64,000 nucleotides of DNA from Epibacterium ulvae (lineage in GTDB: Bacteria; Pseudomonadota; Alphaproteobacteria; Rhodobacterales; Rhodobacteraceae): NCBI RefSeq assembly GCF_018678075.1, contig NZ_JAHHIR010000074.1:1-64000 (forward strand), in the 5' to 3' direction. This document shows positions 26,572 to 35,301 of this stretch, piece after piece. The position numbers and the translations under genes were made by a program. The notes below the pieces were generated by a model. It saw only the letters and a program-made list of their open reading frames with translations, was not told the DNA's origin and searched no databases. The stretch's first letter is position 1. Each line of letters opens with the position of its first letter.

Positions 26572-27018
26572 TTACCATCTCTTTAGAGCGTTTTCATCAT
26601 CATCTTTGGCTGCGACCCATTCCACTGAGCCGTCATCCAAGATCTCTTTCTTCCAAAACGGAGCGCGTGATTTCAGATAGTCCATCAGGAATTCGGCCGC
26701 CTCAAAGGCGTCTTTACGGTGGCGTGACGCGGTTGCGACCATCATGATCTGATCTCCCGGCGACAAACGACCATAGCGGTGAATGACCAATGCATCCGCC
26801 AAAGACCAGCGGTCCATGGCTTGGGTTGCGATCTGTTCCAGCGCTTTTTGGGTCATGCCGGGGTAATGTTCGATCTCCATCATCGTCATCGCGCCCGTAT
26901 CTGCCTCGCGCACCACACCGGTGAAAGTCACAATGGCACCTGCCCCTTTGGCGCTGGTGGTGAACTCAGACGTCACAGCCCCTACGTCGAACGGCGCTTC
27001 CTGAACCTCAACCCGCAT
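26572..27018 (-). CDS. moaE: Molybdopterin synthase catalytic subunit
   Basis: A 148-residue protein that, with MoaD, converts precursor Z (cPMP) into molybdopterin. GAIVTFTGVVREADTG, MEIEHYPGMTQKAL, VIHRYGRLSPGDQIMMVATASRHRKDAF and the lysine-containing FWKKEI motif are all MoaE hallmarks. It follows moaD directly: the moaD TAG is followed by TTG-ATG, and I take the ATG at 27018. It is the distal gene of the uvrC-pgsA-moaD-moaE run. Confidence 0.95.
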   Translation of the reverse strand: MRVEVQEAPFDVGAVTSEFTTSAKGAGAIVTFTGVVREADTGAMTMMEIEHYPGMTQKALEQIATQAMDRWSLADALVIHRYGRLSPGDQIMMVATASRHRKDAFEAAEFLMDYLKSRAPFWKKEILDDGSVEWVAAKDDDENALKRW

Positions 27019-27021
27019 CAA

Positions 27022-27267
27022 CTATCCCCCGGTCATCGGGGGGAAAAATGCAACTTCGCGCACACCGTCCAAAGGCGCGTCAAACTCGCTCAGTTCCTGA
27101 TCCAGGGCCACCCGCAGGGCTGAGATATCGGCAAAAGCCGCCTCGTAACGCTCTTCCCGTGCTTTCAACTCTTCCACCAGATCCATCACGGTCTTAGCCG
27201 ATGTTTCGAGTTTTTCACGTGGGAGGCCAATCCGTTCGCGCACCCAGGCAAAGTAAAGAACGTCCAT
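27022..27267 (-). CDS. moaD: Molybdopterin synthase sulfur carrier subunit
   Basis: An 81-residue ubiquitin-fold protein ending in the essential Gly-Gly (FFPPMTGG), which is thiocarboxylated and donates sulphur to molybdopterin within MoaE. The beginning MDVLYFAWVRERIGLP is typical. The ATG at 27267 shares one base with the pgsA stop (TAATG), so it is translationally coupled. Confidence 0.94.
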   Translation of the reverse strand: MDVLYFAWVRERIGLPREKLETSAKTVMDLVEELKAREERYEAAFADISALRVALDQELSEFDAPLDGVREVAFFPPMTGG

Positions 27268-27938
27268 TAAACCGGCTCCTTCAGATGCGGCATCGCCTTG
27301 CGCAGGTAGTCCGCTCCGGTGACAAAGGTCAAAGCAGCCGCCAACCACAACAACCACAGGCCCAGCCGTCCGCTCCAGACCAGACCCTCGAACATCAGAC
27401 GAATGTTGAGCGTGTCTTCAACTTCACCGGACATGATCTGGTCGACCATCTCCTGATCCATACCCCAGACGGACATGCCAAGGTAATGTTCAAAAATGCC
27501 GCGGCCAAACAAAACAGCGATCGCCACCATCTGAACCGTTGTCTTCCACTTGGCGAGTTTAGTGACTTTCAACGTCCCCGCCGTATCGCCCAGGTATTCG
27601 CGCAGACCCGAGACAAAGACCTCGCGGACCAGGATAACCGTTGCAGGCAGCACCAGCCACGGGATCCAATTGGCATCCGAATAGCCAACAATCACCATCA
27701 TCGCGACCAGAACCATGGCCTTGTCCGCGATTGGGTCAAGCATCGCGCCGACTTTGGTCTCTTGCTTCCAGGCCCGTGCCAGATAGCCGTCAAACCAATC
27801 GGTGATCGCAGCCCCCAGGAACAACAAAAGCGCCAGCCAATCGGCCAAAGGGCGGGCAAAATACAGAAACATGATTGCCACACCGGGCGCTGCCAGCAGC
27901 CGCAGAGTGGTGAGGATATTGGGCAGGTTCCATTTCAT
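27267..27938 (-). CDS. pgsA: CDP-diacylglycerol-glycerol-3-phosphate 3-phosphatidyltransferase
   Basis: A 223-residue inner-membrane enzyme making phosphatidylglycerol phosphate. The CDP-alcohol phosphotransferase motif DGYLARAWKQETKVGAMLDP followed by IAD fits the DGx2ARx8Gx3Dx3D signature. Several transmembrane helices flank it. The protein is somewhat longer than E. coli PgsA because of an insert around GIFEHYLGMSVWGMDQEMVD. It begins a tightly coupled pgsA-moaD-moaE set. Confidence 0.94.
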   Translation of the reverse strand: MKWNLPNILTTLRLLAAPGVAIMFLYFARPLADWLALLLFLGAAITDWFDGYLARAWKQETKVGAMLDPIADKAMVLVAMMVIVGYSDANWIPWLVLPATVILVREVFVSGLREYLGDTAGTLKVTKLAKWKTTVQMVAIAVLFGRGIFEHYLGMSVWGMDQEMVDQIMSGEVEDTLNIRLMFEGLVWSGRLGLWLLWLAAALTFVTGADYLRKAMPHLKEPV

Positions 27939-28002
27939 GGCGGCACATTATCCGCCGAACCACAAAGTTAAAAGCGGACAATTTCCCGCAACAAAGGTTT
28001 GA

Positions 28003-28638
28003 TCAAAGGATCGACGTATCCAACAGCGCGCCTTGTTGTTCACCGTGATGGGTGGAGTGGTCAAACTTGCGGTGGATTTCGTTCAACCGCTCGCGTTCCA
28101 CAAAGAAATAGTTGTTGATCGCTCGTTTTAAATCATCTTCGGCCAGGGACTGCGCTTCCTTTTCGGTCTCCCCCAATCCGACGCCACGCAGCTTGTCGAT
28201 TTCCTTGGCGATCTTTTCAGATTCCTTCTTTGCCTTATCCACATGTTTCGCCTCATGCACCAACGCCGATGCGTAAAACCGGAACCATTCGACCATTGCG
28301 CGCGGTGACAGCCCGCTGACGCTGCGTTTTGGGCAGCGCACCGAGGGGGTCAGGATCAGTTTGAGCGATTTGATCTTGTACTTGACCTCAAACCAGTCGG
28401 TTTTCTTGTCAATCTTGGCCTTCCCATCGGCCACATATTTGCCCTTGGTCACTTCGGCATCCAAGACGGTTGTGGTCAAAAACGCCACTTTCTTGTTGTC
28501 ATTGGGATCTTTGGGGCCGGACTTTTTGATGCTTTTAGCAATATCGGTGAGGTTTTTACCCCTCACCGAATAAGTATCATAGGTCACGTTTTTCATTGTC
28601 AGGGAAACAGGCATAACAATCACCAGAAATAGAAACAC
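28003..28638 (-). CDS. DUF922-like putative zinc metalloprotease
   Basis: About 211 residues with a hydrophobic N-terminus (signal or anchor) and an HEAKH zinc-protease motif at residues 128-132, counted from a GTG at 28638. The sequence around it (WFRFYASALVHEAKHVDKA) fits the DUF922 family of predicted secreted Zn-dependent proteases. A Lys-rich helical tail follows. The start is doubtful: GTG at 28638 leaves a short hydrophobic stretch, an ATG at 28614 would remove it, and no ATG exists further upstream before a stop. The coding region is visibly poorer in G+C than its neighbours and lies between uvrC and pgsA, which are adjacent in many relatives. Confidence 0.7.
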   Translation of the reverse strand: MFLFLVIVMPVSLTMKNVTYDTYSVRGKNLTDIAKSIKKSGPKDPNDNKKVAFLTTTVLDAEVTKGKYVADGKAKIDKKTDWFEVKYKIKSLKLILTPSVRCPKRSVSGLSPRAMVEWFRFYASALVHEAKHVDKAKKESEKIAKEIDKLRGVGLGETEKEAQSLAEDDLKRAINNYFFVERERLNEIHRKFDHSTHHGEQQGALLDTSIL

Positions 28639-28686
28639 AAACGCGATGACTATAGCTTAATTCGGCGCATTCCCAAACTCTGACCG

Positions 28687-30579
28687 TTAATCCGCCCCGT
28701 GGAAGTGGTCGTAAATCCGTTCTGCCAGGGCTTCGGAAATGCCGTCCACCGCTTTGAGATCCAACAAATTGGCGCGTGTCACCGCCTTGGCACTGCCAAA
28801 GTGTTTCAACAGCGCACGTTTGCGGGCAGAGCCGACACCTGCCACATCATCCAATGGGTTGGCGGCCATGGATTTGGCGCGTTTGGCGCGGTGGGTGCCA
28901 ATCGCAAACCGGTGCGCCTCATCGCGCATCCGTTGCACGAAATACAGCACCGGATCGTTGCGCTGCAGGGCAAAGGGGCGTTGACCCAGCCGGTGAAACT
29001 CTTCCTTGCCGTGGTCTCGGTCGACCCCTTTGGCGACCCCCACCATCGGGATATCTTGCACGCCGTGTTCCGCCATGATTTCGGCCACCGCGCTCACCTG
29101 ACCGGCACCACCGTCGATCAACAACAGATCTGGCCACATGCCCTTGTCGCGATCGGGGTCTTCTTTCAACAGCCGCGAAAACCGCCGGTGCAGAACCTCT
29201 TTCATCATGCCAAAGTCATCGCCCGGCACCAGGTCCTCACCTTTGATATTGAACTTGCGATAGGCGTTTTTCATAAAGCCTTCGGGACCGGCCACAATCA
29301 TCCCGCCCACAGCATTGGTACCCTGGATGTGGGAGTTGTCGTAGACCTCGATCCGCGCGGGTGGCTTCTCCATGCCAAAGGCCTCGGCTATGCCGCGCAG
29401 GAGCTTCGCCTGGGTCGCGCTTTCGGACATGCGTCGGGCCAGGCTTTCACGTGCGTTGCGCACCGCTCCGGCGACCAATTCGGTCTTCTCTCCCCGCTGG
29501 GGCACCATGATCTCGACCTTGCGGCCTGCCTTGTCGCTCAGCGCTTCGGTCATCAGATCGGCGTTTTCAATGTCATCGGACAGGATCAGCTGTCGTGGCG
29601 GTTCCTTGGTGGAATAGAACTGCCCGACAAAGGCCTCCATCACCTCGGCCGGGGAATTGTCCGCATCGATCCGAGGGTAAAAGTCCTGGTTGCCCCAGTT
29701 CTGATTGGCCCGGATAAAGAACACCTGCACGCAGGCCTGCCCTTTGTCGATGTGAAGACCAATGATATCCGCCTCGGTCACCCCGCGTGGGTTGATGCCC
29801 TGGCTGGATTGCACCTGGGTCAACGCCTTGATCCGGTCGCGTAGAGCGGCAGCGCGTTCAAATTCCATCTCCTCGGACGCCTTCATCATCTGCTCACCCA
29901 GCTCTTCCTGAACTTTGGTCGACCGGCCTGACAAGAAACGTTCGGCATCACGCACGCTGAGACCGTACTCCTCTTCAGAAATCAGCCCCACACAGGGACC
30001 CGAGCAGCGTTTGATCTGGTATTGCAGACAGGGCCGCGTGCGCGTTTCAAACATGCTGTCCGAACAATTGCGCAGCAAGAAAGCCTTTTGCAGCTGGTTC
30101 AAGGTCCGGTTCACAGCCCCCGCACTGGCAAAGGGGCCAAAATAGCTGCCCTTCTCCTTACGCGCACCGCGGTGCTTTTTGATTTGTGGAAACCCGTGTT
30201 CCTTGCCGACCAGAATATTGGGAAAGCTTTTGTCGTCCCTCAACAGCACGTTGTATTTGGGTTTCAGCTGCTTGATGAGGTTCTGTTCCAGCAACAGCGC
30301 CTCAGTCTCGGTCCGGGTGGTCAGAAACATCATCGACGCAGTGAGAGAGATCATCTTCTCGATCCGCGGACTGTTACCCGGACGGGTGTAGTTGCTGACC
30401 CGTGCCTTGAGGTTGCGCGCCTTGCCGACATATAGAACCCGGCTCTCTGCATCGAGCATCCGATACACGCCCGGAGACCCATCCAGGGTCTTCACATAGT
30501 CCTGAATGACGCCGTAGCCCGTCGGCTGGGCTACGTCCTGCACGGTCTGCGAAAGGGCTGTCTTTGGTTCGTCGTTCAT
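28687..30579 (-). CDS. uvrC: UvrABC excinuclease subunit C
   Basis: A 630-residue nuclease that makes the dual incisions in nucleotide excision repair. The N-terminal GIY-YIG domain shows [20 protein letters not shown] and [17 protein letters not shown] motif for UvrB contact lies in the middle ([20 protein letters not shown]). The RNase H-like C-terminal nuclease contains [20 protein letters not shown] and [10 protein letters not shown], and a helix-hairpin-helix pair ends the protein. I start at the ATG at 30579; a TTG at 30696 would add 39 residues and is less likely. A long AT-rich region with a CtrA-type motif lies upstream. Confidence 0.93.
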   Translation of the reverse strand: MNDEPKTALSQTVQDVAQPTGYGVIQDYVKTLDGSPGVYRMLDAESRVLYVGKARNLKARVSNYTRPGNSPRIEKMISLTASMMFLTTRTETEALLLEQNLIKQLKPKYNVLLRDDKSFPNILVGKEHGFPQIKKHRGARKEKGSYFGPFASAGAVNRTLNQLQKAFLLRNCSDSMFETRTRPCLQYQIKRCSGPCVGLISEEEYGLSVRDAERFLSGRSTKVQEELGEQMMKASEEMEFERAAALRDRIKALTQVQSSQGINPRGVTEADIIGLHIDKGQACVQVFFIRANQNWGNQDFYPRIDADNSPAEVMEAFVGQFYSTKEPPRQLILSDDIENADLMTEALSDKAGRKVEIMVPQRGEKTELVAGAVRNARESLARRMSESATQAKLLRGIAEAFGMEKPPARIEVYDNSHIQGTNAVGGMIVAGPEGFMKNAYRKFNIKGEDLVPGDDFGMMKEVLHRRFSRLLKEDPDRDKGMWPDLLLIDGGAGQVSAVAEIMAEHGVQDIPMVGVAKGVDRDHGKEEFHRLGQRPFALQRNDPVLYFVQRMRDEAHRFAIGTHRAKRAKSMAANPLDDVAGVGSARKRALLKHFGSAKAVTRANLLDLKAVDGISEALAERIYDHFHGAD

Positions 30580-30726
30580 AGGGTCAGTCTTAGAATCCCC
30601 AAGCGGCCGCTGCAATGATCTGTCGTGGAAAGCAAGACGAAACAAGTCCACCAAACCTGGGGATAAGTCTGATGATATCTTCTGGCTATCCGTCAATTTC
30701 CCTTATTTAAGAGAGGTTTTGGAGAT

Positions 30727-30745
30727 TTGCTTAAATTTTAAGCAA
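30727..30745. repeat. Perfect 19-bp palindrome
   Basis: TTGCTTAAATTTTAAGCAA has nine-base arms around a central T. Its size and symmetry fit an operator for a dimeric regulator. It lies 148 bp upstream of the uvrC ATG and just outside the alternative TTG start at 30696. Confidence 0.6.
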
Positions 30746-30865
30746 GCTCGCAACCGCATAATTTCAAAGGATTTTCTTTAGTTCATATGCAAACCTCTGG
30801 GAAACTTGATCTTTTTCCAACATGTTGATTACGCAACTGTGAAATGTGTACACTTGGCCTGAGGG

Positions 30866-30880
30866 TTAAGGTTTTCTTAA
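30866..30880. promoter_or_regulatory. CtrA-type binding motif
   Basis: TTAAGGTTTTCTTAA matches the full alphaproteobacterial CtrA consensus TTAA-N7-TTAA exactly. It is 286 bp upstream of the chosen uvrC ATG. CtrA control of DNA repair genes is plausible, but chance occurrence in an AT-rich stretch cannot be ruled out. Confidence 0.55.
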
Positions 30881-31024
30881 CAAATTCACCGGGCTCGACA
30901 CGGCATTTTCGCCGGTACGCGCGTTGGTTTTTATCCGATATCCGCATGATATATAGTCATTTTTGAATAAAAAATGGACCACAAGGTTACCAGCGATCCA
31001 TCGTTCATCAAACTTCTTTTGCGA

Positions 31025-31969
31025 TCAGAGCAACGCAGTCATGTAGAGCACATAAAGCCCGCTCAGAACAAAGCCCCAGCGGCGGGTAATGTCGCGTTTC
31101 ATGAAGACGAACGGCACCAGGATCATTGACGACGCCAGCATGACCCACAGGTCAAACCGCAGGAATTCGGGGTCAACTGGGATCTTACCGACAAAGGTCG
31201 TGATCCCAATGATGGCCAAAAGATTGAACATGTTCGACCCGATCACATTCCCCAATGCCACGTCGGCCTGACGCCGCACTGCAGCCATAACGGTCGTCGC
31301 CAGTTCGGGAAGCGATGTCCCAATGGCAACCAGAGTGAGACCGATAACAGTTTCACTAATTCCATAGGTGCGCGCGATCACCGTGGCATTGTCGACCAAG
31401 AGATCCGCACCCAATGGCAATCCAACGAGACCGAGCAGAAGATACACCCCAATGCGCCAAGCGGGCATATTGGGGTCTGCGTCCTCCAGCTCTTCAAGCT
31501 CGTCTGGTTCGCCGTTCTTGCGGTGCAAATGTGCGTCACGTGCGGCCAAGAACAGGATCCCAGCCAAGGTCGCCAAAAGGATGACGCCAGAGAACATCGC
31601 AAACTCACCCATGAAGGCAAGCGCGATAAACAGAACGGACGCGCCGATCATCAACAGATAGTTTTTGCGCGTGTCACATTCGCTGGTGTGCAGTCCCGCG
31701 AAAATGGCGGGCAGTCCCAAAACCAGCAAGACGTTAGCGGTGTTTGACCCCACCACATTGCCCAGGGCGATGCCAGGAGCGTTGTCATGAATGGCCGAAA
31801 TCGCAATCAACAGCTCGGGCGCCGAGGTGCCAAATGCAACAATTGTCAGGCTTACGATCAAGGCCGGAATACCGACACGCAAGCTCAAATTCACCGCTCC
31901 GCGCACCAGCGCATCCCCTGCCAACAGCAGGATGATCAGCCCCAGGGCCGAGTAAAGCCATGGCATCAT
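31025..31969 (-). CDS. Calcium/sodium antiporter (CaCA family, YrbG-like)
   Basis: A 314-residue inner-membrane cation exchanger with about ten helices. Two inverted alpha-repeats are clear: FGTSAPELLIAISA with GNVVGSNTANVLLVLG in the first half, and IGTSLPELATTVMAAVRR with GNVIGSNMFNLLAI in the second. The acidic residues and asparagines of these repeats bind the cations. Between the halves is a polar loop rich in Glu and Asp. It overlaps the preceding zinc-ribbon peptide gene by 4 bp and forms a run with sppA. Confidence 0.92.
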   Translation of the reverse strand: MMPWLYSALGLIILLLAGDALVRGAVNLSLRVGIPALIVSLTIVAFGTSAPELLIAISAIHDNAPGIALGNVVGSNTANVLLVLGLPAIFAGLHTSECDTRKNYLLMIGASVLFIALAFMGEFAMFSGVILLATLAGILFLAARDAHLHRKNGEPDELEELEDADPNMPAWRIGVYLLLGLVGLPLGADLLVDNATVIARTYGISETVIGLTLVAIGTSLPELATTVMAAVRRQADVALGNVIGSNMFNLLAIIGITTFVGKIPVDPEFLRFDLWVMLASSMILVPFVFMKRDITRRWGFVLSGLYVLYMTALL

Positions 31970-32139
31970 GTGCCACGTCCTCCATCTTCGCAGCCACAGG
32001 GGCCTTTACCTATTTTGAAACGCCCGCACCGTGAACAACGCGGCGATGACAGCTTGCCTTTGCCCGGCAGACGCAGTTTTCCGAACATGGCGAGACCGGC
32101 CATGACAACCAAGAAGAGGGCAACAATCTTGGACAGCAC
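31966..32139 (-). CDS. Small membrane protein with zinc-ribbon-like cysteines
   Basis: A protein of about 57 residues with one N-terminal transmembrane helix (IVALFLVVMAGLAMFGKL), a basic linker and a C-terminal CSRCGRFKIGKGPCGC motif. Four cysteines spaced CxxC...CxC could bind zinc. I start it at the GTG at 32139, right after the sppA stop; an ATG at 32169 overlapping sppA is the alternative. Its stop overlaps the exchanger start (ATGA), so the three genes are coupled. The function is unknown, though similar small proteins occur in other Rhodobacterales. Confidence 0.72.
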   Translation of the reverse strand: MLSKIVALFLVVMAGLAMFGKLRLPGKGKLSSPRCSRCGRFKIGKGPCGCEDGGRGT

Positions 32140-32140
32140 C

Positions 32141-32938
32141 TCAGAGCCCAAAACGCGCGAATGACGCACGCTCCTCGATCTGGGTCAGCGCATCCTCAAC
32201 CACGCGCATGCCAAACCGGCTGAGCAGCGGGCGCCGGATGCTGTGCACACGGAACCGGGTTTTTTTGCCGAACCGTTCCTGCATCTGGGGTTTGAGATGG
32301 CCGATGCCATCGATCAGTCCCAAATCCTTGGCCCGTTTTGCCAGCCAAACCTCTCCGGTAAACAGATCAGCGCCCGGCGCAAGCTTGTCGCCACGCCGCG
32401 CTTTGACGTGGTCAATGAAGGTCGCATGGATGTCATCCAACAGGCTCTTGAGCCGGGCGACATCCTCTTCCTTTTGTGGGCGGAACGGGTCCAGCATGGA
32501 TTTACTTTGCCCAGCCGTATGCACCCGGCGTTCGATCCCTTGACGGGCCAGGAACACATGCGCACCAAACCCGGCTGAAATCACCCCAATAGACCCAACA
32601 ACCGAGGCTTCATCGGCCCAAATCTCATCCGCTGCTGCCGCCAGCCAATACCCGCCCGACGCCGCAACGTCCTCAACAAAGGCATAGACCGGCACGCCCA
32701 GCTCTTCCGAAAGCCGCCGGATGCGTGATCCAATCAGTGAGCTTTGAACTGGGGATCCACCGGGGGAGTTGATTTGCAGCGCAACCGCCTTGGGCTTGCC
32801 TTTGCGAAAGGCTTTTTCCAACACGCCAGCTAGGCTCGCATCGTTCAACGTGCCCCGACCGGCGCCACCAATGGCGCCAGACAGACGTACAACAGCCACC
32901 AATGGGGGCTTTTTCTTGAAAGGCAGCTTCAATCTCAT
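32141..32938 (-). CDS. sppA: S49-family signal peptide peptidase-like protease
   Basis: A 265-residue member of the SppA/protease IV family. LQINSPGGSPVQSSLIGSRI and VYAFVEDVAASGGYWLAAAA, in which the serine of AASGG is the nucleophile, are diagnostic, and ADEASVVGSIGVISAGFG follows. It corresponds to the short 250-300 residue form. No strong membrane anchor is visible at the N-terminus (MRLKLPFKKKPPL), so it may associate peripherally. It heads the sppA, zinc-ribbon, exchanger run. Confidence 0.9.
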   Translation of the reverse strand: MRLKLPFKKKPPLVAVVRLSGAIGGAGRGTLNDASLAGVLEKAFRKGKPKAVALQINSPGGSPVQSSLIGSRIRRLSEELGVPVYAFVEDVAASGGYWLAAAADEIWADEASVVGSIGVISAGFGAHVFLARQGIERRVHTAGQSKSMLDPFRPQKEEDVARLKSLLDDIHATFIDHVKARRGDKLAPGADLFTGEVWLAKRAKDLGLIDGIGHLKPQMQERFGKKTRFRVHSIRRPLLSRFGMRVVEDALTQIEERASFARFGL

Positions 32939-33094
32939 TGGGCCGATGTAGACAGCCCTGCCCCATGAAACAAGGCCGCTGCCGGCTCAAAGGTCATCCG
33001 TTTCGCAAATTGTCTGAATTGGCGGGGCATTCCTGCAACGCTTGGCTCCAAAAGGTGTCCTTTGGGTGTAGTGCCGACCGCGCCTCATCGCCCC

Positions 33095-33179
33095 CGCCGT
33101 GCGCCAGCACGGCGCTTTGCCCAACGGGTTTTACAGCCCTTGGGCTGTGCAAACCGGGCGGGAGACCCCGCCGCCCGGT
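33095..33179. repeat. Cluster of three GC-rich hairpins
   Basis: In the 261-bp gap between sppA and the ABC permease three hairpins follow each other: CGCCGTGC/GCACGGCG at 33095-33102 and 33107-33114, ACAGCCC/GGGCTGT at 33133-33139 and 33142-33148, and ACCGGGCGG/CCGCCCGGT at 33153-33161 and 33171-33179. No T-run is attached. They may form an operon-end structure or REP-like repeats. The rest of the gap holds no recognisable gene. Confidence 0.6.
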
Positions 33180-33199
33180 CTGGTTGGTATGACATCAGA

Positions 33200-33961
33200 T
33201 CAGGACCGGATCCGCCAGCCTGATTTGAAGATCCAAGCTATCACTGCCAGGCACAGCACGGTAAAGCCACCGATCGCTATCAAGCTAAACAGCACCGGCA
33301 CATCCGCCGCGCCAAAGAACGACCAGCGGAAGCCCGAAATCAGGTAAACCACCGGATTGAACAACGTCACGCTTTGCCAGATCGGCGGCAGCATGGAGAT
33401 TGAATAAAACGCTCCGCCCAGGAACACCAAAGGCGTGACCACCAGCAGCGGTACCAGTTGCAGCTGCTCAAAACTGCGCGCCCAGATCCCGATGATAAAC
33501 CCCATCAGCGCAAAACTGAGACTGGTCAGCACCATAAACAGGATCATCGCGCTCGGATGGGCAACTGGCAGATCCACGAATAGGGCCGCGGTTGCAAGGA
33601 TCACCACCCCGATAAACATCGACTTGGTCGCAGCCGCCCCCACATAACCAAGCACAATCTCGCGGTGGTCCACCGGAGCCGACAGCAGCTCGTAAATCGT
33701 CCCGAGAAACTTCGGGAAATAGATCCCAAATGACGCGTTTGAGATGCCTTGTGTCATCACGCTCAACATGATCAGCCCGGGCACAATAAAGGCACCGTAC
33801 TCGATCCCTTCGACCTCCTGGATACGGCTGCCAATGGCCGATCCAAAAACTACAAAATACAGCGACGTGGACAGAACCGGTGACAGAAAGCTCTGCAAAA
33901 GCGTGCGCCAGAATCGGGCCATTTCAAACCGATAGATCGCAAGTACACCATGCCAATTCAT
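33200..33961 (-). CDS. ABC-2 type exporter permease (YadH-like)
   Basis: A 253-residue integral membrane protein with six hydrophobic segments in ABC-2 type arrangement. The N-terminal amphipathic start ([20 protein letters not shown]) and the [18 protein letters not shown] segment match DrrB/NodJ/YadH-type permeases. Its start overlaps the stop of the ATPase gene by 4 bp, so the pair forms one exporter. The substrate is unknown; lipids, polysaccharides or drugs are moved by relatives. Confidence 0.9.
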   Translation of the reverse strand: MNWHGVLAIYRFEMARFWRTLLQSFLSPVLSTSLYFVVFGSAIGSRIQEVEGIEYGAFIVPGLIMLSVMTQGISNASFGIYFPKFLGTIYELLSAPVDHREIVLGYVGAAATKSMFIGVVILATAALFVDLPVAHPSAMILFMVLTSLSFALMGFIIGIWARSFEQLQLVPLLVVTPLVFLGGAFYSISMLPPIWQSVTLFNPVVYLISGFRWSFFGAADVPVLFSLIAIGGFTVLCLAVIAWIFKSGWRIRS

Positions 33962-34893
33962 GCCGCTTTCTCCTCTTCATGGACCAGTCCGACAAAAATC
34001 TCTTCGAGGCTGCTTTGACGTGTCTGTACATCAGCCAAGACCAAACCCGCCTGCGCAATCGCATTCAGCAGGGCTGTGATCCCAGTGCGCTCTGCTTGGG
34101 TGTCGTAGCTGTAGACAAGCGATTGCCCGTCGTCGCCGACGCTCAGATCATAGGCCGCGAGTGACGCGGGTACTTCGCTCAACGGCGCGGTCAATTGCAC
34201 CTGCAGTATTTTTTGCCCCATCTGCGCCATCAAGGTCTGCTTATCCTCGACCAACAGAATCTCGCCACGGCGGATAACGCCGATGCGATCTGCAATGGCC
34301 TCGGCTTCTTCGATGTAATGGGTCGTCAGGATGATGGTGACGCCTGCGGCCTTCAATTCGGCCACGACCTCCCACATGTCTTTGCGCAGCTCCACATCAA
34401 CACCGGCGGTGGGTTCGTCCAGAAACAGCACCTTTGGTTCATGGCTCAAGGCTTTGGCAATCAGCACCCGGCGCTTCATACCGCCCGACAGCTCGCTGAT
34501 CCGCGCTTTGCGTTTGTCCCAGAGCGACAGTTTTTTCAGGATCTCTTCGATCAACACATCGTTGCGCGGCTTGCCAAACAGCCCGCGAGAAAAGCGTACG
34601 GTGTTCAGTACCGTCTCAAATGGCTCCAGGTTGATCTCTTGCGGAACCAATCCAATGAGATTGCGCGCAGATCGAAAATCAACCTGCGTGTCAAAACCGC
34701 CAACCGTTATCTGGCCTTCGGTTGGCAATGTAATTCCGCAAATGGTTGAAATGAGAGTGGTTTTCCCGGCGCCATTGGGACCAAGAAAGGCAAGGATTTC
34801 GCCCTGTTCAATTTCCAGGTTCACACGTTTGAGCGCCTCAAAGCCGTTTTCATAGGCTTTGCGCACATCTCTGACTGAGAGGATGGCAGGCAT
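33958..34893 (-). CDS. ABC exporter ATP-binding protein (YadG-like)
   Basis: A 311-residue ATPase with Walker [10 protein letters not shown], a [16 protein letters not shown]-loop, the signature [15 protein letters not shown] and Walker [13 protein letters not shown], then [14 protein letters not shown] with the H-loop. The last 90 residues are the extension common to the CcmA/NodI/YadG group. The start at 34893 has a GGAGG ribosome site; the upstream in-frame MNGGH start is less likely. It is coupled to the permease. Between it and the next gene (34894-35121) I see only a 12-bp GGGGGATCCCCC palindrome at 35006-35017. Confidence 0.93.
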   Translation of the reverse strand: MPAILSVRDVRKAYENGFEALKRVNLEIEQGEILAFLGPNGAGKTTLISTICGITLPTEGQITVGGFDTQVDFRSARNLIGLVPQEINLEPFETVLNTVRFSRGLFGKPRNDVLIEEILKKLSLWDKRKARISELSGGMKRRVLIAKALSHEPKVLFLDEPTAGVDVELRKDMWEVVAELKAAGVTIILTTHYIEEAEAIADRIGVIRRGEILLVEDKQTLMAQMGQKILQVQLTAPLSEVPASLAAYDLSVGDDGQSLVYSYDTQAERTGITALLNAIAQAGLVLADVQTRQSSLEEIFVGLVHEEEKAA

Positions 34894-35121
34894 GTGGCCT
34901 CCGTTCACAAAAGGTTGATCGAGGTGACCCTATCCAGTTGTGACTGCGCGCACCACAGGCCTTGCCGCGCAGATGTCTGTGCAAACGTGCAGGATTGCAT
35001 TCAAGGGGGGATCCCCCATGTTCCAACGTTTCAACCAATGGCAGGTTACATCTCATACGTTGGGTCCAGTGTCACCGCCCCCTTGCGAGAAAGACATCGC
35101 CAACCGCACTCAGTTGCGCGT

Positions 35122-35295
35122 TTACTCGATCTTGCGGCTTGCGTTGCGGGCGGCTGCGGCCTGCATCCGCTTCAAGAGTTCGGCCTTTTTGTCGCTGTTG
35201 GCTTTCAGCCCTTTGGGCGCACCTTTGGCCTCTGATTGACCATAGCGCGGCTTGTTCGACCCTTGCTTTGGCGCACCCGATTTTCCGTAATCCAT
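35122..35295 (-). CDS. Small basic protein downstream of hemE
   Basis: A 57-residue, Lys-, Ala- and Gly-rich protein (MDYGKSGAPKQGSNKPRYG at the start, KKAELLKRMQAAAARNASRK near the end). The first half looks disordered and the second half helical and positively charged. It begins 6 bp after the hemE stop in the same direction, so it is probably co-transcribed. Small proteins of this type are found in Rhodobacterales, but I know no function. A nucleic-acid-binding role is only a guess from charge. Confidence 0.7.
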   Translation of the reverse strand: MDYGKSGAPKQGSNKPRYGQSEAKGAPKGLKANSDKKAELLKRMQAAAARNASRKIE

Positions 35296-35301
35296 CGCAC
35301 C

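Larger units (their letters stand above)
30580..31024. other. AT-rich intergenic region upstream of uvrC
   Basis: About 445 bp without a convincing gene, clearly richer in A+T than its surroundings. It contains a perfect 19-bp palindrome and a TTAA-N7-TTAA motif, listed separately. The minus-strand exchanger gene ends at its right side, so it probably serves as the uvrC promoter region. No terminator hairpin with a T-run was identified for the exchanger gene. Confidence 0.6.

Noticed and set aside
35006-35017. GGGGGATCCCCC palindrome
   Set aside because: Short and simple in composition; no sign of function beyond chance in a GC-rich gap.
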